Shown one piece after another: positions 47,100 to 58,490 of a stretch of DNA of 64,000 bases; position 1 is the stretch's first letter; each line of letters begins with the position of its first letter. Both the position numbers and the translations under genes were made by a program. The DNA comes from Whalleya microplaca (Eukaryota > Ascomycota > Sordariomycetes > Xylariales > Xylariaceae), in the NCBI GenBank assembly GCA_022497155.1, contig MU385710.1:1488001-1552000 (forward strand), in the 5' to 3' direction. The notes beneath the pieces were generated by a model. It was not told the DNA's origin and did not search any database. It saw only the letters and a program-made list of their open reading frames with translations.

Positions 47100-50000
47100 G
47101 GACACAGTATCATTAGTTTTGGGAGCGTGGTTATATTCTTATGTATAGCATTGAGTTGGAATATTGCACGCGTTAGGAATCGGTTAAGGAGTATATTTTA
47201 TTCGCGCAGCGGCGACACGAATCGGCACTTGGTTTCGGGAATGGCCATACCGATACGTTGGAAATTTCGATTAAATGACTTTTTACAAAACAATTATTTG
47301 CATTCAAGCGACGACCGCTCCCACAGGTCTTCAGATGTCTATTAGCAACTCAGCGCCCGGCGTCTACAATAGTCAGATATAGGTAGCAGGCGGCGCAGGC
47401 CGAAAAAAAGAAAAAAAAAACCTCCAGTATGTCAACTCAACTGAAGCACTCTTTGGCGACAAGTGTTACTCAAGCAAGAATACTGTATGATATTAACAGA
47501 CAGGCATCCATGCTTCTCGCTCCAGTTGAGGGAGTATTTCGGCTGAGTTGAACGTACTCCTCGCCTGAATTTTCAGTGAAGCATGCCCGTTAGCTATATC
47601 TGGAGCTGAACTACGAAGTACTAGATATTCTGGAGACCAATAGGGGATCTAGTCAGTCCAATAAACCGTTTCAGAGATTATCGCTAACAATTACCAGGTC
47701 AAGGAGTTGGTGTTTGGGCTTTAAAATGGTTGGCATGCGTGTGGATTATTTTGTCAATTGCTTGACGACTGCACATTACTGGAATTGGGTTGGGAGGCGC
47801 CTTCGAATACAGGAAAACCGGATACACAGGAGCATTGCGCGGCTTGGGTGAGGATTTCGAATAGAGCGAGATGGTACATGAGAACATCGCTGTGATAGAG
47901 AAGACTGCAAAATGCGGCATCGGATGACAAACACCGACATTAGGTATCAGGCGCCCAGAGCCAAGGGTGATCGATTTTTACGTGTATTGGTCTTTCTCGT
48001 CCTTACATGAGGCATGCGTTCTTCAGCATACACTGGGGCCTGTTCCGAGCTACATAGGAGATCGCTTGGCAATCAAGATATCTGCACTGTCCTCCCATCG
48101 CAACCCCAGGGGATATATTACTTGCATACCGCCTTTCCGATCGATAGATTAACTGCACATGTCCGCGGGTATGGTGTTGTGGCTTCCTCGAAATCTGTTG
48201 GCTACCAAGAGTTCTGTCCGTCAAGGCCGCCTAATCTCGCCGCATCGCACAGTTTCATGGGGTCAGTCGAGTATACCAGTCGGTGGGAGCCACATCTGGA
48301 ACGGATCGGATGACGACAGACATTACAAAACAGCTGACGTGCTCCAATGCTCGAAGTAAAGTTGTGCTTCCGAGTATGCGTGCTTACAAATTTGCAACTG
48401 TCGTGACATTCACCGTGCCGATCGTATATATAAAGGGCCATGTCTTACTGGCTCGGTAATGGATTCGTACCAACCTGGAGCAATAGGAATGACCACTCTT
48501 GAAACAAGAGGCGGGATCTAATCAACTCTAGAACGAAGCACAACAGCTGGACTGCCCCCACACATTCACACAGATCTCAGAAATCTGACCCTATACCCCC
48601 TCGATAGTATAGCTTCAGTGTCGTGTGTATGGTATGATGGCGAACTACGGAGGTTTCCGCCTCGGGAAGAGGCTTTTCACGCTATGGATAAGATCAGACC
48701 AGCAATACGTAGAGGTAGAATCTCGATGGTGCTGCTGACGAGGAGAATCGAGCTTATCTTCGCTGATGAGGAGAATGAAGTTTATCTTCGTCTAGTAAAT
48801 ACTCTAGTGTCTGACACGTCCCGTAGAAAGATGGGCGCAAGAAGCTTTTCACAAAAGTCCGTGCGACGCCGTTACGCCGTTATGTATGTATAAGTGAATG
48901 GTAGTACGGTCCTCTGGGTAGCTAGCTCGCCAAATACCTTAATGAGAGACATGGCGTTCATCGGACAAAACCCAAGTCAATGTCTTTCATCTCTATCATC
49001 TGTCAACTACGATGTCTTGCTCCAACCCCCAAACTTGTCTGAGAATGACAGCCTCTAGAACGTCTCACTTGAGCCTCACTGAAAGAATGCCAGTGTCATA
49101 TATATGTAAGCCTCGTCAATATAGCCCCGAAAACCTAGGGGTGGCCTCCGGTGGCGATACATTTCGTTTCTTCGGGCTATCTTGTATGTAAGATCAGACA
49201 CTATAATAGCGGCCATGTTCTGCAAAGTTTGTAGCCCCATGCCTGATGGTTGGAGTTAGGATGGGACGGAGAGCGCTTAGATGAAGAGGATATGGTAGTT
49301 CTTGATTTGCTTACCCGTGTAGTTCTAGCTTAGTGACGGTTGACCTAGTTCTAGATTCACTCTATAGGAGATCTCCACAGTGCTGTGAACGGAAAGAAGA
49401 TGCCGAGTCTAGATCATTAATAAGTCTGGTACATAGTATACCATGCATAGGTTTTGCTGACCTCCCTCCTCCATACATAGTAGGTATATTCATGGGTAAA
49501 GTGTAAGTTGTTAGTCACGCTAGATAGGGCAGCTGGTTAACTGTAATTGGTTACCTAGTGCCGCGATACATGCCCAGCTAGGTAACTGTCCGGTCTGAAC
49601 TCAGCTCTGACTGGTCCCGACGCTTACTGGTAGCAGGAGATGGTCCGTGCAACATTTATTTGTTACCGCTTACATGGTGCCATCCTCTACTACATCCGAT
49701 CCCAGGGCTCGTTCGGCTGGGAACTTTCCCCTGACCACACCCTCAAAACCTAAAGAGACAGCACTGGGGAATTAAGAAGCTAGCTGACCGAGGGACCACA
49801 GACCCTGATATTCAGTGACCAGGTCACAAAAGTACCTACCGAAGCAAGAAAGGATATGAAGTTCTAACTGTCTCTACAACAGAACCCTCGTCTAGATAAC
49901 ATTACATATCAGCCATGCCCAGACGCTAAATCTAATAAGACGGCGCCGAACGGTATGTGTGCAAAAAGAAAAAAAAAAAAAAAAAAAAAAAAGATTGCTG

Positions 50001-52315
50001 GTGAATATTGGTATATGCTCCCCGAATTGGTTGTCCCGCCGCACTTATCAGTTCCCGTCATCTGTAAGCGATGATATTTTGTTTGGCAAAACCATCGTGG
50101 CGGACACTCGGAGGAGAGGACCCTGGCTGGCTAGTGCCGAAAATGATTTCCACTTGCCACGACCCATGTCTTCGTTTCGACGGCCATCGGTCAACTGTCA
50201 GAACACTAGTCCTGCCATCCCAGAGTCGGATCCCCATATTTCTAGTCAAGGTAACCGAGTCGATGGATGATGTGCGTCCTGCTGTGCTGTCAAACGGCTT
50301 CTAGCTCGGCGCCTATTGTTGTCAGTCATGGATGGTCTTTGATTATGGCTTGAACGACTCATGCGATTGGAACCGAAGCAAAACAAATGGCCAGAACCGG
50401 GCACCTGCTTGACTTCGGTACCACGGCAGCCACTTGTTCATTAATCGAGACTCCTCTGTCCGATGGACGGCACCATCACAACTTGGGAAGAGGCTGATGT
50501 TGTTGACTGAAGGGATCGTCGGGACAAATCGCAAGTTATGAAACGAATTGCCAATGTCTAGTCCTGCACCGGACTTAGATGTTTCGTCCCGAATTTGGCA
50601 CTGCGTTGTATTCATCCAAGATTGGCTTTAGCGATTTGAAATCTGCCTATTAGCTCGCCGTGAGCCAGATATGTTTTCGGTCCGTCAACACACGTAGAAA
50701 TGATGACCTCTGATCTTTCCTGTCAAGTGGGTGCTGATCTTGATCTTAGCTTTGACTAAGGCGATCTACACCTGTCACGTCTGTCAATTGAAAGATCTCC
50801 GGAGCAGCGGCCGAATCGCGGGCAGGGCGGGTTCGCACTTCAGTCGTCGGCTAGGGATCCCTACTCAGGTCGGGCAGTCGTTAGCAGCGACACAGGCGCC
50901 CGCCCACCAACGCCCCTAGGCATATACATATAGCGCCTCCGTCACGTCAGGGACAAGGCCATTAAAGCCTGTTGACAGCCAAGACACAGAAGGGGAGCAT
51001 AACCCCTTCTCCTGTGTCCTGCTCTTGTGTTCGGAGTCAAATGTGCTGCAAGATGGCACAACCTCCGGATTGCCCATCCTGCCAACCTGCTGCCATTGAT
51101 GAGGTTGTGAGGAGCAAATAAGACTTTGTGGAGCACGAGTGGTGCCTCTTCGGCTGCGCATGCCTGTGTGAGTGTACAAGGTCCGTTCCCAGGTCCTTGG
51201 ACTTGGCTTCAGCGGCCCAGACGGAAACCCACAGACCACTGCCAACTTTGGAGTCGCCGAGCTTCCCCATGAATCACGATGCATCGTGATGTTTCAATAT
51301 GTACTCACCTTACGGAGTGTTAGCTTTTTGGACACCTACACCTGTGTCAAGTACAATACATACCTACATGCAAGCATACAGGCATGACGGGCCTGCGGGA
51401 TTTGGCAGATTTCCATTCCAATCTCGGGTTTCATTGCAGAAGCCGTATGTATTCCATATATCGTAGCAAGGTTATCGAGTACTACGCTTGCAAGCTTTGT
51501 GGTAATATGCCACCCGAGCCTTTTACACACCAGTAAAGTGTTGTGTAACAGACGTCTCCGCTACATAGTAGTTCCAATTTCTCCAATTCAGGGCCACAAG
51601 TCGGAGTTCCTCAAAAAAGACTAGGTTTACCAGGAAAGTTGCTAGGCTATGAGATTCGAATGAGGGTTGACTTCAACAGCAACATGACTCGGTACCCGGG
51701 ATCATGGATCATGACAATTCCGCCGATACTTTCACAAGAAAACAGACCTAGCGGGAAGTCCAGAATGAAATACCCATACGATTACAGGTTTGTAAGTGTG
51801 AAGAAAATATCTAATAAGAGGTGGTGAGTATAAAGAGGGGCAGGATAATAATAAGAGGTCTGTTATTGCCGAAATTTCGATATGTTTTTTTATTATTACT
51901 GTTCCTACGACCTGCAAAATGTCCTCACCATTCGGCAATAAAGCCAAGGTTTACATCACCATTGCAGCCCTTTCCAACTCGTTCTCTCTCAGCAAATCAG
52001 CGATGCCAACGCTTTGCAATCTTCTTTGGGAAGAAAGAATAGATAGTACATTGGATATTGAAATTCGATCTACCATGAAGGCCCGGGGCTGTGCATCGGG
52101 TTTCGGAGCAACCGGTTTCCGACCAGTGCAGCTTACTAGCCCAAATCCGCTTTGGCAAGTGCCGGCAATTCAGCCTTGATAGCTGTCATCCATGGATTAG
52201 GCAGAAGCCCTGCCACTGCAAGGCTGACGCGAACACATGTACATAGGTCAGTTCACAGGCCACATCTGTCTAGAAACTCAGATTTGTTTTTATATAACCC
52301 CGTCATCTTACTATC
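47100..52315. other. 5.2-kb gene-poor tract
   Basis: No convincing coding frame or RNA gene. It begins with the 3' flank of the homeobox gene. An A-rich stretch lies near 47402-47420 and a 24-A run at 49969-49992. The right end is the promoter of the Zn2Cys6 factor. One 86-codon frame at 51919-52179 has no recognisable features. Confidence 0.5.
49969..49992. repeat. 24-base A homopolymer
   Basis: A pure A run of 24 bases preceded by CAAAAAG. It could mark the 3' end of an old retroposed sequence, but no flanking target-site duplication or coding remnant was identified. Confidence 0.95.
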
Positions 52316-55300
52316 ATGCTAGGAGATGAGCCTTCTATTGAAGGCTCATCTGGCGGCCATGCGGCTGAGTCTTTGGTAATTTGTCATCCTGCCCGTTTGT
52401 AGCTGAACCTACTAACTAGGCATCACGTAGTCGTGTGTATCGTGCAGGTATTGGAGAACAAATGCTTATCCCAGGACTTCCTTATACTTATCTCATGCAG
52501 GACTCGGAAGCTTAAGTGTGATCGCTCTAAGCCTCGCTGTAATCGGTGTGAGAGAGTAAATGGCGAATGCACTTATCCGGAATCCCGGAGAAAGCCAGCC
52601 TTTAAGCGAAAGAATGTGAGAGAACTCGAGGCTCGCCTAGGTAAATGTTCTTGGAAACTATATTGAAGTAGGCTTGACTGAGACTTTTGTAGCTCAAGTC
52701 GAAGTGCTTCTGAAAGAAGCAGGTGAGAAGAGAGCACGGAACGGTAAGGCGGTCAAGAATGTAACCGTTGATACCACTGAAGTATCTTCTGTTCCGACTA
52801 CTGAAGTGCCAATTACCGAAGATGTCTGTCTTCAGGGGATGGACTTCACGGGGCCAGGACCAAACCCTTCTTTCGAACAGTTTGATGATAATGCCACATT
52901 TTCATTTCAAGACGACCCGACGGCCACCTTCCCGACAGGGGACTCGAATGACCAACGGCAGGACAATGACACTTTCAATGGTGAGCTTATGGACCTTGGT
53001 GGTATATTTGAATCTCTACCTCCTTTTGAGATCATGGAAGACCTGTGAGTTCCGCATGTGTGAAAAAATCGCTTTCAGCCGCTCATAACAATAGCAATCG
53101 AATCTTCTTCGAACGCCAGCATCATTTCATCCCCATTGTCCATCCTGCTCGATACTTGCAATCCTTCTATTCAGCCCCTCACATGAAGCCACCAATGTGT
53201 CTTCAGTATGCAATCTGGGCTCTTGCGTCCAATGGACACCCAAAGTATGCGTCATATCAAGACGTCTTCTATCGGCGTGCTCGACAGTATGTCGATGCAG
53301 ATGAGATGAAGGCAAGTTAGGACGAATAAATATGCATTGCGATGTATGAGCGCTGACGTCCTCTTAAAGGGCTATGGTGAACACTTCATCACCCTCAACC
53401 ATGCCCAGACGTGGTGCATAATAGCCACCAACGAAGCTAAATCGATGATGTTTACTCGAGCGGCAATGAGTTGTGCACGGGCAGTTCGACTTGTGGAAAT
53501 GATGGGCCTTCATCGACTTGATGGCGATGCTGAGGAGATGAGTCCGACTTTACTGCCCCCGAGAGATTGGACAGAGTTGGAAGAGCGGCGACGGGTGTTC
53601 TGGGGAATATTTTGTATTGACAGCCATTGCTCCATATCGACTGGCTGGCCGCATCTTATTGATGCCTCCGAGGTAAGACTAGTTCACAACACACAAACAG
53701 TTGGATGTGTTTATATGCTAATAGTACGTTAGATCACAACTCATCTTCCTGCAGTTAGTCAATCAGTTCCTTGTAACCTTGAAGATCTCCTGCGGAGTAT
53801 CATCCTTCTATAACTTGTTCCGTGGCTGTCTCTCGATTTCAAGATTTCTTGGACTCCTCATAAATTCCTACTGATCTCAAATTTCGTAGTCTGAATATGC
53901 ATTTCATAGCGGCGACGCACAAGAAACGAGCACCATCCATGACGCTTTCAAGGCACAGCCATACTCGTCATTTGCTGGGGCCATCTTAGTCTGCCATTTG
54001 TGAGTTGATACTTGAGGCACTCAGTGTCTCATCTACAACTTCATGTTTTATTTACTAACAAGGAATTTGCAAGATTCAATCAAATCCTCAAACATGTTCA
54101 TCGTCCGAAGCCGAATGACAATCCTGAGAATTATGAATACGGTGAATACTGGCAACGACATCGCGACATCGACAATACTCTTTCAAGCGCCTTTATGTTC
54201 CTACCAGAATCTTTTCGGCTACCTGAAAACTACCGTGACTTGACAGCCGTGCATACGAATCTCAATCTACACGCATCAGTCATTTGTTTACATCACGCTG
54301 CGATTGAGAGGATTGACACTTACAAATTACCAGAGAGCGTGAAGAAAATTAGCCAGAATCGCTTAAGCACATCGGCACAGGAGATTGTCAACATCATCAA
54401 GCTGACCAGTCATGTGAATTCAAGTCCGGTAAGGTTTTGCGTATGAGGATATCGACGAGAATAGCCACTGATAATGACATTAGAGAAGCCCACTAGCTGC
54501 GTTGTCTCTATATTGCGCTGCCTCGGTCTACGTTTACCTTTGCAAGGAGACGCAGGCGCAGGCGGGAACTAATATTGGGAACCTGGATTTCATCATTACC
54601 GCAATGGAGGCGGTTGGACGAGACCACGCCATTACCCGGGCATTTCTGCGTCAAGTAGTACTTGATATCGAGCGGAACGAGATCCAGCACATTGTTCGAC
54701 TTCCTGGGCTAGGTAACCTGAGCGAGGATTTTACTTCCAATATTACTCATAACATACCCTTGCTGGCTCGTTCGAAGATATCACGACATTCCGAGGTCCA
54801 GCCTCCCTTGCCTGGTCGTTTACCCCTAGGAAAGCCTATGGGGAAGATCCTCAACCCCGATGAATATGACTGCGCTGTTGGTACGTGGACATCGACGATT
54901 AGAGACGACAAGCCGTTTGCGTCGGGAAGTGATTCGGCAACAGACGCATCTAGGAGTAAACGGAAGCGTACAACCCAAACCCCACTTACCAGCACGCCCT
55001 CCACGCACGCGTCGCCCACGGAGGGCCTGTCGACACCACAGGCTTTCCCGGGCGGCTCGGGCGTCCTTGCAACGCCGGGGCCGCAGACACCATACATGAA
55101 CCTACCGCACCGGACGGGATCTCCTGCCCCCAACGGCAACGCCAACACTCAACCCGCAACGACATCCAAACAATCCGCGCCGCAGAACAATGGCCGTCTC
55201 GGCGTCAGCTTCAGCCACAGCATGCTTGGGAGTCTGGGACCGACGCCCTTTGCCACGGCCGGACGCGGGCCCGGTGACACTCAGACAGCGGCGGGCGGTC

Positions 55301-55545
55301 AGGGCAACTGGGATCTCGCCAGTCTGTGCATGTACTCGCGGTTTGCGAACGAGGGGGATAATGCTAATATGGCGGGCGGAAATGGCTCGTGGAGTGGCAT
55401 GGGGGATGAGGGAGTAGGGGTCGGTGTGGATTGGGATGCGCTTGGTGCAAGCCTAGGGATAGATCCAGTGAGTATGGCGGGTACTTTTGGTTTAAGAGGA
55501 GGCGAGGGAGGAAAGGATGGAGGGATGGAGAATGATGCCGGATAG
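52316..55545 (+). CDS. Zn(II)2Cys6 transcription factor with fungal-specific regulatory domain (878 aa)
   Basis: Ten exons: 52316-52375, 52431-52447, 52501-52640, 52693-53044, 53095-53311, 53370-53672, 53733-53753, 53890-53999, 54074-54428 and 54484-55545. All junctions are phase-consistent. The zinc cluster is split by introns and is complete only after splicing: Cys22, 25, 32, 39, 42, 49 in CX2CX6CX6CX2CX6C spacing (CVSCRTRKLKC...CNRC), followed by a basic linker and a short coiled coil (VRELEARLAQVEVLLKEA). An acidic region follows. The fungal-specific TF domain (PF04082 type) starts at IFFERQHHFIPIVHPARYLQ and carries GLHRLDGDAEEM and ELEERRRVFWGIFCIDSH. The C-terminal 250 residues are Gly/Pro/Thr-rich, likely an activation region. 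Intron 5 uses a GC donor. The target genes are unknown. It is tail-to-tail with the HET gene. Confidence 0.9.
53312..53369 (+). other. GC-AG intron in the Zn2Cys6 factor gene
   Basis: The 58-nt intron begins GCAAGT and ends AAAG. Exon 5 ends in phase 0 at DADEMK and exon 6 resumes at GYGEHFITLNHAQ, restoring the conserved domain. A GT five bases further on would throw the frame out, so the GC donor is the supported choice. Confidence 0.8.
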
Positions 55546-55924
55546 GCGGCGATAATGAGATCATGACGCCGATTTGGTTGTGGATAATGTGGTTTTCGAG
55601 GTTATGATATTCCCCCATCTCATCCATTGTAATATGAGTTTAGACCTGTCCACTTGAGATAAAAAGCTGCGGGTTGGCCATTGTCAATCAGAGCACCTAA
55701 AAATTCAGATAGGCTCAATAGATATCGCCATGACTAGCCTGGTCTTCTTGTATTGTCTATGTAATGCTGAATGGGCCGTGGATACATCAACCCTTACTTA
55801 TTATAACGCTCCTCACTTCTACTTGTATGGTCTAAAAAACCAGCCTCGGGGATATAGTTTCGATTTACGGCAGAAGCATGAGTTTCAATGTCGGCTATTA
55901 ATGTCTAGCCAAAGCCAGAAAAAG
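55546..55924. other. Convergent spacer between the Zn2Cys6 factor and HET genes
   Basis: 379 bp tail-to-tail. No coding signal. Confidence 0.5.
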
Positions 55925-57903
55925 TTATGTCAGTTGGATTACTGAGGCAAATACGCCGTCTATACTGGGAGGATATCCCTCCACGATACCTAGTCTTCGA
56001 TACGTTGCCTTAGTTCCCTGAACATGACGAAGTACGAGCCCCGGACCTTTAGTACCACAGAGGATATAGACGTTTGCGGGATTTTCAGGCCTACAAACAA
56101 GCTCCGACGCGACGGCTATGAGCCAGCTATGTTTTGACAAACCGGTGACTTGAATCCACCGGCTCTGCTTCTCATCGCATCCGCCCCAGGCACGAGCCTC
56201 TGTTAGGACACCGCGGACCGTTATAGCCCTCGCAGAGACCTCGGCCAGCAGATTCGGTTTACCGTGTTCGTACGCTACCTCGATTACCTCGATCCCTTCA
56301 AACTCTTGTTTGCTAGGACTATATCGGAAGGGGCCGTGGACGGACGCCCACGACCACGACGGCATAGCCTGATCTGTTGAGCGCTTCGTCGTGACATCGT
56401 AGTAGTCACGGAACGACCGGTCGAGTTCCCAGAATAGATCGGAGACCATGGTGGGCTCCCAGAGTCCATTGACGTACCGACCGAGATCCTTGTCGGCGAA
56501 GAGCTGCGTGATTCCGGCTAGGGCTGGCAGCTTGTCGGTGTCAAACGAGATCCCCTTTCTCGAGTACGCTTCCACTATGTCCTTCCACAGGCGATGTAAC
56601 TCCGTCTTGGAGCCGCTGCGTAGCTCTAAGTCGAAGCGAGCCTTCAGGTCGCTCGTGGAGTAGACCTCGCGCGTGCTCTCACTGAACGTCCCGCAGTTGC
56701 ATAGTCGTTGGGACAGGCATACCCAGAGGATCTCCCAGCGTGTGAATGATAGCACGCGGGGCGCTAGTAGGTACTCTGAATTTCCCCCTGTGTTAGTAGG
56801 GAGTTCCCTTTTTTAGGACAGTGCTTGTCTTGTCCCAGTAACTTACCTTGGAAACACCATGCTCGTTCAAGCAAGGGCGCCGACTCCGATGACTTTAGGC
56901 CGTAGGAGGTGTTGGAAAAGTACGAAGAGTGCTCTAGCGACGGACGAACGTTGATTGTCGTCAGTTGGCCATCTTGACCGCAATGCTCAATGATGTGTTT
57001 GACGCTATGTGGGGTGTGCTGATAGAAAAGACCGCTAGAACTATTGATAGAGGCTGTGGCCGCGATAGTGACGTAAGAGTTACCGTACACCTCCGCCATA
57101 CGTGATGCTTCCCTCTTCCAGTCATCGGTACTATCTTGGATAATACATAAGGAGTCGATCCATATGTAACGGCATTGAAGTTGTTGCGTGATGAAAATGG
57201 CATCCTGGAAGGTTTTTGGTAAAGACTCTATCGAGATTCCTGCTTTGAGCGTATCTAAGGTCGCCATAGTTGTTCGGATAGGAACAATACCGCCCCAACA
57301 GTGACTGAGGGCTACGTAATGGCCCCTATCTGTCTTGTCCGGCTCATATAAAAGGACATGGCCCTTCTGGCGTGAGACATCTAATACTCTGGTAGGAAGG
57401 TGATCTTCCAAGCGATTCTTGCAGACATCATGGCTTTTACAACAAGTCTCAACCCAGTCTCTCACTTGGCCAAGATATTTGGCACTTCCTGTGTATGGCT
57501 CAAGATCTCTGCTCGGCTTGAAAACATCAGATAGCGGGCACCGGGCTGATCCCAAAAATTAGTTAAGCACGGGTTTCTAATCCCACCTAGCTAAACACAT
57601 CCCCATAGATAGTACAAGCAGATACATACAGTCTTTCGCGTAGAAATGTAATCCGGTCCATCGCTCGTCATCTGGCAATAGCTTATACTCCAGTCGAAAG
57701 GCATCGTCTTCTTGGCGCAGCGCCATCCACTGAGCTGTGCTAGGCGATTCGGAGCAGAAAGCTGATAGACCTTCCCAGAGAATCGAGCAGAAAGTACAAG
57801 AGGAAGACGAGTTCTCCAGATCAGTGCCCTTCCCGCCGGTGATGAACCCGCCGGATGGACCTGGGAGAGGAATCAGATTACGGCAGACAGAGCAAGAATC
57901 CAT
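55925..57903 (-). CDS. HET-domain (heterokaryon incompatibility) protein
   Basis: Three exons, 57903-57630, 57545-56847 and 56775-55925, give 607 residues. The N-terminus carries two CxxC pairs (MDSCSVC and SCTFCSILW), a possible small zinc-binding lead. The HET domain (about 168-325) has its three usual blocks: YVALSHCWGG at 168, LPKTFQDAI followed by YIWIDSLCIIQD, and MAEVYGNSYVTIAA. It continues to ERAWCFQEYLLAPRVLSF, which is completed by the second splice. The C-terminal half (SWSWASVHGPFRY) is the common companion region of fungal HET proteins. Family members trigger cell death when incompatible hyphae fuse, or act in immunity-like responses. This one has no NACHT, ankyrin or WD part. 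Partner and allele status cannot be judged from the sequence. All core residues look intact. Confidence 0.92.
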
Positions 57904-58490
57904 ATTTGATTAAGGCGAAGTTGAAGTCTCGGAACCTCTCCATTGTTATTCTGGATAATGATAGTGGGTGCTCAAGGTATTTTTGGATTACAGACGAGCT
58001 GAAGACCAGGGTCTCTTACAAACTCCTGCAACAAGAGGTGATCCTTCGTCCCTGACGCCAAACTAGGTAAAGCGCGCCATTGTAAACTAGCCATGCTGCC
58101 GATTATTGATACACAAAGCTGTAAATCCTTTGCAACGTGAGTCTTCATCATGATTGAAGTTTGAGTTGAATTATTAAACTTGTCACATCTAATGAGAGTC
58201 GAAGACAAATTGGGATATAAAGGAGTCGGGATTGTTAGCGAGTGTGTATTTATCGATAAGGGGTTTCTACTGGCTCATAGGTTCGGCACCGTTCTGTAGC
58301 CGAACTCCACATACCTTTACGTTATGTCTGTATCTAGGAGATAGCCGACCGGCTAACTCATTCAACTTCATCAAGCCTTTGTAATAACGATCCCAAGGCC
58401 GATCTACAAGGCCCAGCCCGAAGAACGTACATACACAGGCGCCAATCAACCCGTGTCACTTGGTGTCTCCGGAACCGTAAAGTGCTGTAA
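57904..58490. promoter_or_regulatory. Shared divergent promoter, HET gene / Zn2Cys6 factor
   Basis: 587 bp between the divergent start codons of the HET-domain gene and the second zinc-cluster factor. A shared control region is likely from position alone. No specific CGG-type palindromic site could be assigned with confidence. Confidence 0.45.

Noticed and set aside
53045..53094. Short 34-nt intron ending at TTTCAG in the Zn2Cys6 gene
   Set aside because: It is too short for a fungal intron and breaks the frame. The next AG (ATAG at 53094) gives a 50-nt intron with a CTCATAAC branch site and the right phase.
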